Assembly: GCF_027286325.1 (NCBI RefSeq)
Contig: NZ_CP114588.1
Location: forward strand, 1,178,001 to 1,242,000
Direction: 5' to 3'
Length of the DNA: 64,000 nt
DNA from: Salinivibrio kushneri
Lineage (GTDB): Bacteria; Pseudomonadota; Gammaproteobacteria; Enterobacterales; Vibrionaceae
Shown: positions 41,425 through 51,380 of the stretch, one piece after another
Layout of the letters: each line of letters opens with the position of its first letter
Numbering within the stretch: the first letter of the stretch is position 1
Translations under genes and position numbers: made by a program
The notes under the pieces: generated by a model
The model's input: the letters and a program-made list of their open reading frames with translations, nothing else
Databases searched by the model: none
What the model was told of the DNA's origin: nothing

Positions 41425-43413
41425 TTAGCCATTAACAGCGATGTCCGGGCTGTTTTCTACGCGATCCTGCGCCCAGCTCTCGAGAGCCATACGCTTTATC
41501 TCATTAATCGCATCGTCCGGCAGTGCGCTTTTAACACCGACCTGGATGGTGTCGTCGTGGTATAGGTATAGACGGGACAAAAATTGCTCAAAGGGCAGGG
41601 AGGCTTCCCCGTACTGTTCTCCTTTCCCTTGCGTTGACACCACGACGCCATGTCCCCAGTCTTGGCCGCTATCATTATTGGGGTTGTAGAAATACACCCG
41701 CATGATGCTGTCTTGATCGAGGGCAATACGTATCAAAGTGATTGCATGCCAGCCGACAAATCGACCCTGGCTGCTGGTGACGGCGATCCCTACCGGTTGG
41801 GGGTGTATAACGGGGATATTGCCGTTATAAAGTGGATGATAACTGCGGTAGAAGCGCTCGATAAAACTATCAAACTCTTTGAGTTGTCCTGTTTTAACGT
41901 CAACCGCAATCATGAACTCTCGTCCCACGTACCAACCATGGAACTCGGGGTTGATCCATTTATGCGGGTCTTGCTCACGATTAACACAAAGCCGACCCAT
42001 TTCAATATAAAGTTTGTCCAGATGTGGGACGAGGACAACTGAAACTGGATCGGTATCAAATGGTAACGCGGTGCTTAGTCCCTGCAAGAGGGTATGAGAG
42101 TCTAACGATTGTCCTTCAAAATGCATGCGGAGGCTTTGGTTACACGCCACTTGCACAATACAGTTGAGTAGGTAATCGGGGTCATTATATGCCCACATGG
42201 ATATCGCGCGTGCCGATTGGCAAGTCGGATTGTTACCTTGAGCCACACCCAGCGGCTGGCCAAGCACTGACATGACACCTGCTAGCAGGTGAACGCGCGC
42301 AGGTAGCTGGTCACCAAAGGCGAGGGTAAGCGTCGCAGCGACGTCTGGATGCAGATTGAGATGAATCTGGCGCCACAGACTCGGGGCGACAGGCGCATCG
42401 AACAGTACACCCCGCTCCAGCATCATTGCCAAACCATACACAGCTTGCGCGGTTTGCGGATAAATGGCTTCCTGGATCAGTGTGTGCACAAGCTGACGAT
42501 AGGTCACTAGGCAGTCTAAACCAGTATTACTTAAACCTAGCGCGGTGGGGAGTGTGTCGCTGCCCTCATTGTCCAGTAACCATCGTAAAAATATGGCGTG
42601 GTAATCAGAGGCTAAACCGACATCGTGCATCGCCCGTGCAAAGCCCATCGCCTCCTGTTGCAAAGCATTGCTGTCCATTGCATTCAAACGCTCGCAGTAA
42701 GCGTCCAACCCCGGATCGTCATAGCAGCCCTGGGTTGGGCCGTATAACGCACTAACAAGGCGATCGATGCCGAGCTTGGCTTCACCTAAGTTAATCTGTT
42801 CTTGCGACACCAAGATAGAAATCTGATTGATCATCGCCTTAATTGGATTGACCTGAATGGGGCGCTGCGCGAGTACACGCCAAACTTCATCAACCAGCTC
42901 GCTGAGAATGGTTTCATAGCCCAAATGGCTGAGAATAAAACGATATAGGGTGCTAATGGCAGGGGCCGTTGCGCCGAGTCGAATACGGCTCGACTCATCG
43001 GTAAGACCCATTACGAGTGCTAAATTGAGGCTTAAGACTTTGGCAAGAAATTGGTGTGCTTCTTGTTGGGAAAAAGGCGGGGAAGAGAGCTTCCCCTCGA
43101 CGATAGCCAGCATTCGAAGCTGGCTGAGACAATCTAGCACCACGGTGGCTTTGTCGGCATGCGCGAGTGTGTCTGGCACGAGATTCGGTACGAGATACTC
43201 GGGCTGCCCCCAATCTGTGCCCTCAAAAAGGCCTGCCTCTGTGAGCGAGACAATGCGAGAGTACAGTTGGTTAATGCCGTCATCCTGCGCCAATACACGC
43301 CCACAAATATCAATCACATGAAATTGGTGGCGTGCTTTGGCGATGGAACTCACTTGACCAAGTTGTTCAACGGCATGATCAAGCTTATTCAGTAAGCTAG
43401 ACATAGAAATCAA
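41425..43413 (-). CDS. unrecognised 662-residue protein, possible Cys-His-Asn enzyme
   Basis: I do not recognise this protein. The first ~400 residues look all-helical and soluble. A possible catalytic part follows: GNNPTCQSARAISMWAYNDP near residue 406, then GWHAITLIRIAL near 565 and YFYNPNNDSGQDWGHG near 590. A Cys in that setting followed by a His and an Asn/Asp on strand-like segments is what papain-like or transglutaminase-like enzymes show. The gene overlaps the ATP-grasp gene by 17 bases and is followed by a terminator, so it works with that ligase. It has no signal peptide or membrane segment. Confidence 0.75.
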   Translation of the reverse strand: MISMSSLLNKLDHAVEQLGQVSSIAKARHQFHVIDICGRVLAQDDGINQLYSRIVSLTEAGLFEGTDWGQPEYLVPNLVPDTLAHADKATVVLDCLSQLRMLAIVEGKLSSPPFSQQEAHQFLAKVLSLNLALVMGLTDESSRIRLGATAPAISTLYRFILSHLGYETILSELVDEVWRVLAQRPIQVNPIKAMINQISILVSQEQINLGEAKLGIDRLVSALYGPTQGCYDDPGLDAYCERLNAMDSNALQQEAMGFARAMHDVGLASDYHAIFLRWLLDNEGSDTLPTALGLSNTGLDCLVTYRQLVHTLIQEAIYPQTAQAVYGLAMMLERGVLFDAPVAPSLWRQIHLNLHPDVAATLTLAFGDQLPARVHLLAGVMSVLGQPLGVAQGNNPTCQSARAISMWAYNDPDYLLNCIVQVACNQSLRMHFEGQSLDSHTLLQGLSTALPFDTDPVSVVLVPHLDKLYIEMGRLCVNREQDPHKWINPEFHGWYVGREFMIAVDVKTGQLKEFDSFIERFYRSYHPLYNGNIPVIHPQPVGIAVTSSQGRFVGWHAITLIRIALDQDSIMRVYFYNPNNDSGQDWGHGVVVSTQGKGEQYGEASLPFEQFLSRLYLYHDDTIQVGVKSALPDDAINEIKRMALESWAQDRVENSPDIAVNG

Positions 43414-44623
43414 GATCTTCCTGTGCTTTTAATAAGTCACGCATAACGTGTGGGTCTTCACCATAAAAGTGTAGCAAGCCCCAGTGTGTGCCAAATGCAC
43501 TGCGTTTAGGCACTTTCCCTTCCATCGGTGATTGTAGTTCATGGAACTCAAAGTACTCGTGATTCTCGGTCTCTTCAGGAATGGCTAATTGACTCACCAC
43601 CCGGCGTCTTGGATAGACCCCAAAGGTACCTGCGACCCCTTTTGCATCTTTGATAGGCGTTGGGAAAAAGGCCTCTAGCTCCTCATCAGTCGTGTGTGGG
43701 TCGAAGGCGACGACCATGCCTTGATAGCAGTTAAAATCGTAGACACGTTCAATAATTTCAAAGCCTTGGAAACCGGGTGGGCGGTAAGCCACTTCACCGA
43801 AGTACATTTGCCCATCGTTGGTCACAAAGTATTCAGGGTGGATAAAGCCAAAATCAATATCAAACGCTTCGATCAGCTTCTCGATTTCCTGGGTCACTTT
43901 TTCCCGATATTTTTCCAACTCGGGGGAGGCAGGAACAAACACTGAGTAGCCGAGAGTGACGTATTCGGAGATGTTTAGAAACTGGATCTTGCGGTTTTTA
44001 ATAAATGCTTCGACCGCGAACTCCCAACCATCGAGGTGGCTTTCCATCAATAGCGGAAACTCTTCATCGGAGACACGGTCGAGATCATCAGGCTCACGCA
44101 CCATCCAATGGCCTTCGCAGCCAGCTTTGTCAAAGGCTTTCAGGTGAATGGGATCGTTGGGGTCGCCATCAAGTTTGAGCAACGCTTGGTTAACTCGACG
44201 TAGAAAACGAACGACATCAGATTTGTCTTGCGCTTCTTCAAAGATCCCAACCCGAATACCGCCGATTTGTGCACGGCGTTTCATCAAAGACTTATCACGG
44301 AAGAGAAGTGACTGTCCCATCAGTTTGGGGTTTTTAAGCAGCACGGCGTTAATAGCGCCGGCCCACTCTACGGTTTCTTCGAACAGTGGAATGGCGACAT
44401 CGACACCCATTTCTTGCAAGGTGGTGGCAATTTCAAATGAGCGATCGTTGAGGCGCTCAAAGTCCCACGGTAAATAGGGGATATCGTGTTCTTTGGCATA
44501 CTCTTCTGCCCATGTTGGGGCAACAACGACATATTTACGATCGAAACGGCTAATCGCATCAATTGCATTTAGGCTCCATCCCAGGATGGCGACGAAGCCT
44601 TTGTTTGGATCATAGTCAGCCAT
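43397..44623 (-). CDS. ATP-grasp ligase
   Basis: 408-residue ATP-grasp protein. The N-terminal domain is FVAILGWSLNAIDAISRF and AIPLFEETVEWAGAIN. The grasp region has LLFRDKSLMKRRAQIGGIRVG, LMESHLDGWEFAVEAFI and the metal-binding end DFGFIHPEYFVTNDGQMYFGEVAYRPPG. Enzymes with this fold join a carboxylate to an amine or thiol via an acyl phosphate. The closest shape is the carboxylate-amine ligase group, but I cannot assign a substrate. It is the first gene of the unit that continues with the 662-residue protein. Confidence 0.85.
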   Translation of the reverse strand: MADYDPNKGFVAILGWSLNAIDAISRFDRKYVVVAPTWAEEYAKEHDIPYLPWDFERLNDRSFEIATTLQEMGVDVAIPLFEETVEWAGAINAVLLKNPKLMGQSLLFRDKSLMKRRAQIGGIRVGIFEEAQDKSDVVRFLRRVNQALLKLDGDPNDPIHLKAFDKAGCEGHWMVREPDDLDRVSDEEFPLLMESHLDGWEFAVEAFIKNRKIQFLNISEYVTLGYSVFVPASPELEKYREKVTQEIEKLIEAFDIDFGFIHPEYFVTNDGQMYFGEVAYRPPGFQGFEIIERVYDFNCYQGMVVAFDPHTTDEELEAFFPTPIKDAKGVAGTFGVYPRRRVVSQLAIPEETENHEYFEFHELQSPMEGKVPKRSAFGTHWGLLHFYGEDPHVMRDLLKAQEDLDFYV

Positions 44624-44950
44624 ATTGCTTCCTTCTACGTCGAATGTGTTCCATCACTCTCACATAGCTAGGTGTAAATAGTAACCACGTGTCCCTGTTT
44701 CTCTGCTGGAAGTGTGCGCTAGTTAGCTGGAATCAGTAAAAACAGTGAATTGTTTCATTGATAGCGATTCGCTTGCTTGAGCGCACATGTCAGGCACTCA
44801 TAGTGGTAGAAAAACTGTGAGATAAATTGTGAAACGCCTCTACCCGCGTGGGTTAAAAGATTGTAACTTATGAGCAAAAAGCAAACACCTGTCATTTATC
44901 AGAGAAAAGTACAATAAACGCATAATTTCAAGTTATTCAGGGAGCGAAGT
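44624..44950. other. divergent promoter region
   Basis: 327 bases between the divergent ATP-grasp and DadA-like genes. I see no gene, strong palindrome or sigma-54 signal. TACAAT near 44910 could be a -10 box for the rightward gene. Shared control of both sides is possible but not shown by the sequence. Confidence 0.5.
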
Positions 44951-46198
44951 ATGGCAAAACGGGTAGTGGTATTAGGTGCAGGCATGGTCGGTGTGTCGGT
45001 GGCGTGGCACCTTTTAAACCGAGGTTACGATGTCACAGTTATTGATAGGGTGAGCCCCGGACAAGAGACCTCGTTTGGCAATGCCGGGATCATTCAGCGC
45101 GAAGCAGTGAGGCCTTATGCCTTTCCGCGTGATCTTGCCACCTTGTTGCGTGTATTGCCGAATCGTTCCGTCGACATCCGCTACCGTCCCACCAGTGTGA
45201 TCCGAGCCGCCCACCCGTTATTACAATATTGGCACTATTCCAGTGAGAGTAAATATAAACAATTGGTGCCAGAGTATGCGGCGCTAATCATGCAATCTTT
45301 AGAGACTCATGAGGAGATGATTACATCGGCTCAAGCGGAGTCATTGATCCGTAAAGAGGGTTACCTAAAGCTATTCCGCACCCAAAAAGCCTTAGACGAA
45401 GAGTGTGCGCGAGCTGCGTCAGATAAGGCGCTCTACGGCGTGGAATACCAGGTGCTAGACGGTGAGCAAGTGGCGCGAATGGAGCCCAGTTTAACTGCCC
45501 CGGTTGCAGGTGCAATCCACTGGAAGCAACCCTGGACTGTCACTGATCCTGGCGCCTTGGTTAAGGCTTATGCCGACGATGTCATCGCTAAGGGCGGTGA
45601 GGTAAAGCTCGCGAACTTGCAATCATTGCAACAAAGTGGCGAACAATGGGTGATTAATACCGATGACGGTCAGTTACATGCTGACCAAGTCGTAATGGCA
45701 ATGGGCCCTTGGTCCTCTTACTGGTTGCGTCAACAAGGTCTGGAAGTGCCTCTGTTTACCAAGCGTGGCTATCATATGCATTACCAAAGCGATGAGAAAA
45801 AGCCGCTTAATCATTGGATCATGGATGCCGAAGTGGGGTACTTATTAGCACCGATGCGCGCAGGTGTCCGTTTAACTACGGGCGCAGAGCTAACCGCCTT
45901 GGATGCGCCCATGGATCAGAGTCAGCTTCTAGCCGCCGAGCAAGAAGCGCGGGCTTTGTATCCGATCGGTGAACGTGTTGATGAAACGCCATGGAAAGGT
46001 GGGCGTCCATGCATGCCCGACATGAAGCCGGTGATAGGTGAGGCACCCGAACGAAAAGGGCTGTGGTTAGCCTTTGGCCACGGACATCAAGGATTTACGC
46101 TAGGCCCAGCCACAGGAAAATTGCTAGGGCAAATGATGGACGGAGAAACCCCGGACGTCGACATGCACCCATATAGCGTTACTCGGTTTGCAAGATAG
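44951..46198 (+). CDS. DadA-like FAD-dependent amino-acid oxidoreductase
   Basis: 415-residue flavoprotein of the DAO/DadA family. VVVLGAGMVGVSVAWHLLNRGYDVTVID is the FAD-binding start, SFGNAGIIQREAVRPYAFP follows as in D-amino-acid dehydrogenases, and GRPCMPDMKPVIGEAP and GHGHQGFTLGPATGKL form the C-terminal flavin region. It would oxidise a D-amino acid or related amine and feed electrons to the membrane. It is divergent from the ATP-grasp cluster and followed by a convergent exporter gene. GGGAGCGAAGT precedes the ATG. Confidence 0.88.
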   Translation: MAKRVVVLGAGMVGVSVAWHLLNRGYDVTVIDRVSPGQETSFGNAGIIQREAVRPYAFPRDLATLLRVLPNRSVDIRYRPTSVIRAAHPLLQYWHYSSESKYKQLVPEYAALIMQSLETHEEMITSAQAESLIRKEGYLKLFRTQKALDEECARAASDKALYGVEYQVLDGEQVARMEPSLTAPVAGAIHWKQPWTVTDPGALVKAYADDVIAKGGEVKLANLQSLQQSGEQWVINTDDGQLHADQVVMAMGPWSSYWLRQQGLEVPLFTKRGYHMHYQSDEKKPLNHWIMDAEVGYLLAPMRAGVRLTTGAELTALDAPMDQSQLLAAEQEARALYPIGERVDETPWKGGRPCMPDMKPVIGEAPERKGLWLAFGHGHQGFTLGPATGKLLGQMMDGETPDVDMHPYSVTRFAR

Positions 46199-46282
46199 TG
46201 CATACCAATAATGGGCAGCGCATTGTGGCCATGACTCCATGGTGCGCCCCCATTAACATTTAATTGTATTACACCAGTACGA

Positions 46283-47212
46283 CTACGCGACGCGAGCAAC
46301 GCGCCAATAGCGTGGGTGAGGGAGGCGTGGCAGCAATAGCCCAGCGATCACAATCACAATGCCCACCACCTGAAGTTGGCTCACGGCTTGTCCCATCAAA
46401 AATGCGGTGAGTACCGCGAACACAGGCACAAAGTTAAAAAAGAGTGCCGCATTGGCTGAACCTAGATGGCGCACACCGTTGAGCCAGAGTAAGTAACCGG
46501 CGACAGTACCCAGCACACCGATATACAGGAGTTCGGAGACGGCCAGCGGACTTGCAGCCCAGACTTCGCCAAATGGATGAACCTTTGGGGTCAGTGCACA
46601 CATGATACCAATGACGGTTGTGCCACTCAGCATGCCCAAAAACGTGTAGGGGATCACCGGCATCCAGCGGCCAATGCCTTGGCTGAAGAAGGTGTATGCA
46701 CTCCATGCAAACATGCCAGTAAAAATCATCTGATCGCCTTGGTTAAAGTTTAATTGGCTGAGCATCTGCCATTGACCATTGGTGATCACCACAAGCACGC
46801 CAGATAAACTCACCACCAAGCTGAAAACTTGCCCTTTACGTGGCAATGCGCGAATCGCGATACAGGCGATAAGTGAAGTGACTAGCGGGTTGAGCGCCAT
46901 GATTAATGACCCATTGGTCGCTTGGGTATACTCGAGCCCAGTGAACAAACAGAGGTTCAGGCCGCCAATGCCTACGGCGCTGACGGTGGTTGCCCACAGC
47001 CATTGTTTAGCGCTGAGTGTGGGGACGCGGGTACGGGTGAGCTTGAGATAAACGCCTAGACACATTGCGGCGACGGCAAAGCGCCAAAAGACCAAGGTGA
47101 GCGCATTCACTTCATTCAGCGCATCTTTACCAATTGGAAACGTGCTGCCCCAAAAAAAGGCACATAAAATGAGAAGGGCAACGGCTTTCCACAGTGAAGC
47201 AGTAGTTGTCAT
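46283..47212 (-). CDS. EamA-type DMT-superfamily transporter
   Basis: 309-residue membrane protein with ten hydrophobic segments in two EamA repeats (FWGSTFPIGKDALNEV opens the first; LLYIGVLGTVAGYLLWLNGVRHLGSANAAL is in the second). These proteins usually export amino acids or other metabolites. It is divergent from a LysR gene, the standard arrangement of an exporter and its regulator. Confidence 0.87.
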   Translation of the reverse strand: MTTTASLWKAVALLILCAFFWGSTFPIGKDALNEVNALTLVFWRFAVAAMCLGVYLKLTRTRVPTLSAKQWLWATTVSAVGIGGLNLCLFTGLEYTQATNGSLIMALNPLVTSLIACIAIRALPRKGQVFSLVVSLSGVLVVITNGQWQMLSQLNFNQGDQMIFTGMFAWSAYTFFSQGIGRWMPVIPYTFLGMLSGTTVIGIMCALTPKVHPFGEVWAASPLAVSELLYIGVLGTVAGYLLWLNGVRHLGSANAALFFNFVPVFAVLTAFLMGQAVSQLQVVGIVIVIAGLLLPRLPHPRYWRVARVA

Positions 47213-47302
47213 AGCAAGACCTGACTTGTTGAGTGATGTGCGCTAGTGTATAAGTTTCAAAATATGAATAAACCGGCAATATCAGAACGGTAGATTCCAA
47301 AT

Positions 47303-48196
47303 ATGAAACCTAACTATTCGTTAGACGATTTGCGCTGTTTTTGTACCGTGGCGCAGCTAGGGAGCTTTAAAGCCGCGGCGCAGCAGCTTGCCATGCCACA
47401 ATCCACCCTAAGTCGTCGTATTCGCCAGCTTGAACAGGATCTTGCTCTGCGTTTACTCAATCGCGATGCACATCGTATCTCGCTGACCCAAATTGGTCAT
47501 CGCTACTTTGATCGTGCCGCAGGATTGTTCGATGAGTTGCAGGCACTCAATGATGATCTCGTCAGTGAGAAACATCACCCCCAAGGCAAAATTCGTATTA
47601 GCGCACCGATCAATGCCGGTAAACAGTTTTTACGCCGGGTCTTTTTCGACTTTATGCGTGAGTACCCCGAGATTCAACTGGATCTTAACTTTTCCAATAG
47701 CTTGATAGATATTGAAGCGGAAGGCATGGATGTGGTGTTTCGGGTTGGGAATCCAGTGGTAGAAAATTGGATTGCACGGCCGCTAACCGATATTCACTTC
47801 ATTTTGTGTGCCAGTCCTGACAGTGACTATCACGACGTGCGCTCACCCAATGATCTGAGTGGTCAGCCGGTGGTGATTTGTCATCCGATGACGGTTTGGG
47901 AGCTCACACACCATCAAACGGGGGAAGCGTTTGATTATCAAGCCACCACGGGCATACGTGCCGAAGTGGATGAAATTGAAATGTTAACCCATGCCGTGCA
48001 GGCCGGATTTGGCATTGGCTATATTCCTGATTATTCCGCGCTACCTTTGATAGAACAGGGCGAATTACAGCGCGTATTGCCGCAATGGTGCAGTCGAGCG
48101 CGTACGCTATTTTTGCTCTATCGAGACCGCGAACAAGTGCCTTTGCGCGTTCGATTGCTGGTGGAATTCGTCCTCGCGCGTTTTACATCCTCTTAG
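47303..48196 (+). CDS. LysR-family regulator
   Basis: 297-residue regulator. The winged HTH at the start (YSLDDLRCFCTVAQLGSFKAAAQQLAMPQSTLSRRIRQLEQ, split here at the turn) is followed by a substrate-binding domain beginning GKIRISAPINAGKQF. It lies 90 bases from the divergent EamA gene and probably controls it. The inducer is unknown. Confidence 0.9.
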   Translation: MKPNYSLDDLRCFCTVAQLGSFKAAAQQLAMPQSTLSRRIRQLEQDLALRLLNRDAHRISLTQIGHRYFDRAAGLFDELQALNDDLVSEKHHPQGKIRISAPINAGKQFLRRVFFDFMREYPEIQLDLNFSNSLIDIEAEGMDVVFRVGNPVVENWIARPLTDIHFILCASPDSDYHDVRSPNDLSGQPVVICHPMTVWELTHHQTGEAFDYQATTGIRAEVDEIEMLTHAVQAGFGIGYIPDYSALPLIEQGELQRVLPQWCSRARTLFLLYRDREQVPLRVRLLVEFVLARFTSS

Positions 48197-48231
48197 CGCG
48201 TAATCAGGCATAAAAGGGCTGATTTCCGATA

Positions 48232-48258
48232 TAAAAGGGGCCACGTTTCAGTGGCCCC
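48232..48258 (-). terminator. terminator of the RND efflux operon
   Basis: GGGGCCAC (48237-48244) pairs with GTGGCCCC (48251-48258). On the minus strand TTTTAT follows, just after the RND gene. It could also serve the LysR gene on the plus strand. Confidence 0.75.
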
Positions 48259-48277
48259 AATAGGTACGATTTTTCGA

Positions 48278-51200
48278 TTAATCACTATGGTGCGTGTGCG
48301 CTGGCGATAACTCGGTGGATGCCGGCGTGATGGTTTTGGCTAAGAACAGATACATGGCAGGCACCACGAACAGGGTGAACAAGGTGCCCAATGTCATCCC
48401 ACTGGCAATCACTAATCCCATCGCAAAACGGGCGCCTGCGCCGGCTCCTGAGGCAATTAAGAGCGGGATCATGGCGAGCACCGTCGCTGCCGTGGTCATC
48501 AAGATCGGGCGCAAACGGATGGCGGTCGCTTCTTCAATCGCCTCACGTTTGGTTCGTCCTTCTTGTTGGAGCTGATTGGCGAACTCGACGATCAGTATCC
48601 CGTGTTTAGCAATCAGGCCAACGAGGGTAAGCAAGCCGACTTGGGTGTATATGTTCAAGGTGGTAAATCCGAGGCTGATAAATATCAGCGCGCCACAGAC
48701 ACTCATTGGCACGGTGACCAAAATAATGATCGCGTTTTTAAACGACTCAAACTGCGCCGCTAAGATCAAGAAAATCACAATCAAAGCAAAGAAGAAGGTC
48801 ACGACCAGTTGCTGGCCTTCGCTCATAAACTGGCGTGACTGTCCGGCATAATCGACACTAAAGCCTGCTGGCAATTCTGTCGCTGCAATCTCTTCGAGTA
48901 CACCCAGCGCTTCCCCCAAAGGCACGCCAGGGCGAGGCACACCGGAAATTTTCACCGCATTCAGCTGCTGAAAACCGCGCAATGCTTGGGGCTGCACACT
49001 TTCCTCTAAGGTCACTAACGTTGATAGCTGAACCAATTCACCGTCTTGGTTGCGGGTATAAAACTGGCGCAATTGTTCTGGCGTGAGACGTTCATTACGC
49101 GCCACTTGGGGGATCACTCGGTAAGAGCGGTTTTCCAGTGAAAAGCGTCCCGCATCAGCCCCAGATAACAATGAGCCCATATCCGCGGCAAGCTGTTGCA
49201 TGCTCACGCCCATCAAAGCCGCCTTTTCACGGTCGATGTTGACCGTTTGTTTGGGGCGGTCAATGCTCAGATCGGTATCGACAAAGATAAAGCGCCCCGT
49301 TTGCATCGCTTTGCCCACGATATTGTTCGCCACTTCATTAATCGCTTCAAAGGGTTGTGTCGAACCGATAATAAATTCAACCGGCGTCCCGCCTCCCGGA
49401 GACGGCAGTGAAGGGGGCACCAAGGCAAAGCTACTTAAGCTTGGTTGGCTGTCCATAAAGGGTTGGATTTCGTTTTCCAAGATCGCTTGGGTACTGCGCT
49501 CTCGCTCATCCCATGGCGCAAGTACAATACCCGCGATTGCGTTATTGGTGCCGCCAGAGCCATTGATAATAAAGACGTTGTCGATTTCTGGTACATCGTC
49601 AATCAGTCGGTTTAATTCGTCAGTACTGGCAGACAACGCATCCAGCGTGGTTTGGCTGTCGGCTTCGAGGATGGAGAACACAAACCCTTGGTCTTCAGCG
49701 GGCTCAAGCTCAGAGGGACTGGTGATAAACAAGAAATAGCAAGACACTAAAACAATCGCGCCAAACGTAAGGATCACCGCATTGGTATTCAACAAGCTAT
49801 GGAGTGTGCGTTGGTAGCGATGATGCAATCGGTCAAACTGCTTATCCAGCCAGTGCTCAAGGGAGCGCTCTTGGGTCGCTTTATCCGCCTGATAGGGCTT
49901 GAGCACATAGGCACACATCATGGGCGAGAGCGTAAGCGCCACCACTCCGGATAAGATCACCGACGCGGCGAGGGTAAAGGCAAATTCAACAAACAGTACC
50001 CCGGTTAAGCCACCAACAAAGCCGATGGGCAGGAATACTGCGACCAAGGTGGTCGACATGGTGATAATCGGCCACGCCAGTTCGCGCGCGCCCTCAAGCG
50101 CGGCTTGTGTTCGGCTTTTGCCTTCTTCGATATGGCGGTGCACGTTTTCAAGCATGATAATCGCATCATCGACCACCACACCGATTGCAAGCACCATGGC
50201 AAGCAGTGTCAGTAGGTTGATGGAAAACCCTAGCAGCCACATTAAAAAGAAGGTGCCGATGAGCGATACGGGGATCGCGACCGCAGGAATAATCACTGAG
50301 CGTAACGACCCCAAAAAGCCATAGATGACAAACACCACGATGGCTAAGGCGAGAATAATCGATATCACCACTTCATCAATGGCGTTATCAATATACTCGG
50401 TTGAGTCATAGGCGATATACGCCGATAGCCCTTGAGGCAATTGGGTGGTAATGTCGGCATCCCACACCTGATTCACCGCCTCAATCACATCCAGCGCGTT
50501 GGCATCTGGCGAGACTTCGATGCCGATAAAGGTGGCATCAAGCCCATTAAAGTTCACCGACGTTTGGTAACTTTCGGCGCCGAGCTCAACGGTTGCCACA
50601 TCACTCAAACGCACAACAGATTGGCCATCACTGCTGATCACCAAATCTTCAAATTGCTTAACGTCATGAATGTCAGTGGCAGCGTTCAAATCAATCGCCA
50701 CGTCTTGGCCTTTGGTGCGCCCCAGCGTAGCAAGCACATTATTGCTGCGCAGGGCGGCAATCACATCCGTGCCTGTGAGATCGTAAGCGGCCATTTTGAC
50801 CGAGTCGAGCCAGATCCGCATCGCAAAGCTACTGGCACCCAACACATCAGCACGCTGGACACCGGGAATCGTCGACAGTTGTGGCTCGACCACCCGGACC
50901 AAGTAATCGGTAATTTGATTGTCAGTGAGGACGTCAGAGTAGAAGGCGAGGTACATTGCCGCGACGGTTTCCCCCACCTGCAGGGTAACGACGGGCTCAC
51001 GGGCATCATCTGGTAGCTCAGAGCGCACCTTATTCACCTGTGCAGCAATTTGCGTGAGTGCTTCATTCGGATCGTAATCGAGACGCAAGTAGGCCTCAAT
51101 GGTGCTCACACCGGCGGTTGAAGTCGAGACTAAGTAATCAATCCCTTCGGAGGCAGCAATTTCACGCTCTAGCGGCGTGGTGATAAACCCTTGAATCAAA

Positions 51201-51370
51201 TCAGCATCTGCACCGATATAAGTGGTAGAGACACTCACCACCGCATTTTTGATCTCGGGGAATTGGCGTACATTCATGTCCGTGATAGCGCGTAAGCCGA
51301 GCAAGATAATGAATAGGCTCACTACGGAGGCCAAAACGGGTTTCTTGATAAAGACGTCGGTAAATCGCAT
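48278..51370 (-). CDS. RND multidrug efflux permease
   Basis: 1030-residue inner-membrane proton/drug antiporter of the AcrB/MexF type. It starts with MRFTDVFIKKPVLASVVSLFI, has GVVVDDAIIMLENVHRH in TM4 with the proton-relay aspartates, two large periplasmic loops and the usual twelve membrane segments. It forms a tripartite pump with the adaptor encoded 10 bases upstream and an outer-membrane channel from elsewhere. The substrate range cannot be read. Confidence 0.93.
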   Translation of the reverse strand: MRFTDVFIKKPVLASVVSLFIILLGLRAITDMNVRQFPEIKNAVVSVSTTYIGADADLIQGFITTPLEREIAASEGIDYLVSTSTAGVSTIEAYLRLDYDPNEALTQIAAQVNKVRSELPDDAREPVVTLQVGETVAAMYLAFYSDVLTDNQITDYLVRVVEPQLSTIPGVQRADVLGASSFAMRIWLDSVKMAAYDLTGTDVIAALRSNNVLATLGRTKGQDVAIDLNAATDIHDVKQFEDLVISSDGQSVVRLSDVATVELGAESYQTSVNFNGLDATFIGIEVSPDANALDVIEAVNQVWDADITTQLPQGLSAYIAYDSTEYIDNAIDEVVISIILALAIVVFVIYGFLGSLRSVIIPAVAIPVSLIGTFFLMWLLGFSINLLTLLAMVLAIGVVVDDAIIMLENVHRHIEEGKSRTQAALEGARELAWPIITMSTTLVAVFLPIGFVGGLTGVLFVEFAFTLAASVILSGVVALTLSPMMCAYVLKPYQADKATQERSLEHWLDKQFDRLHHRYQRTLHSLLNTNAVILTFGAIVLVSCYFLFITSPSELEPAEDQGFVFSILEADSQTTLDALSASTDELNRLIDDVPEIDNVFIINGSGGTNNAIAGIVLAPWDERERSTQAILENEIQPFMDSQPSLSSFALVPPSLPSPGGGTPVEFIIGSTQPFEAINEVANNIVGKAMQTGRFIFVDTDLSIDRPKQTVNIDREKAALMGVSMQQLAADMGSLLSGADAGRFSLENRSYRVIPQVARNERLTPEQLRQFYTRNQDGELVQLSTLVTLEESVQPQALRGFQQLNAVKISGVPRPGVPLGEALGVLEEIAATELPAGFSVDYAGQSRQFMSEGQQLVVTFFFALIVIFLILAAQFESFKNAIIILVTVPMSVCGALIFISLGFTTLNIYTQVGLLTLVGLIAKHGILIVEFANQLQQEGRTKREAIEEATAIRLRPILMTTAATVLAMIPLLIASGAGAGARFAMGLVIASGMTLGTLFTLFVVPAMYLFLAKTITPASTELSPAHTHHSD

Positions 51371-51380
51371 CGAATCGCTC

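Noticed and set aside
50432..51016. 194-codon frame antisense to the RND permease
   Set aside because: Shadow of a conserved gene; no ribosome site or domain.
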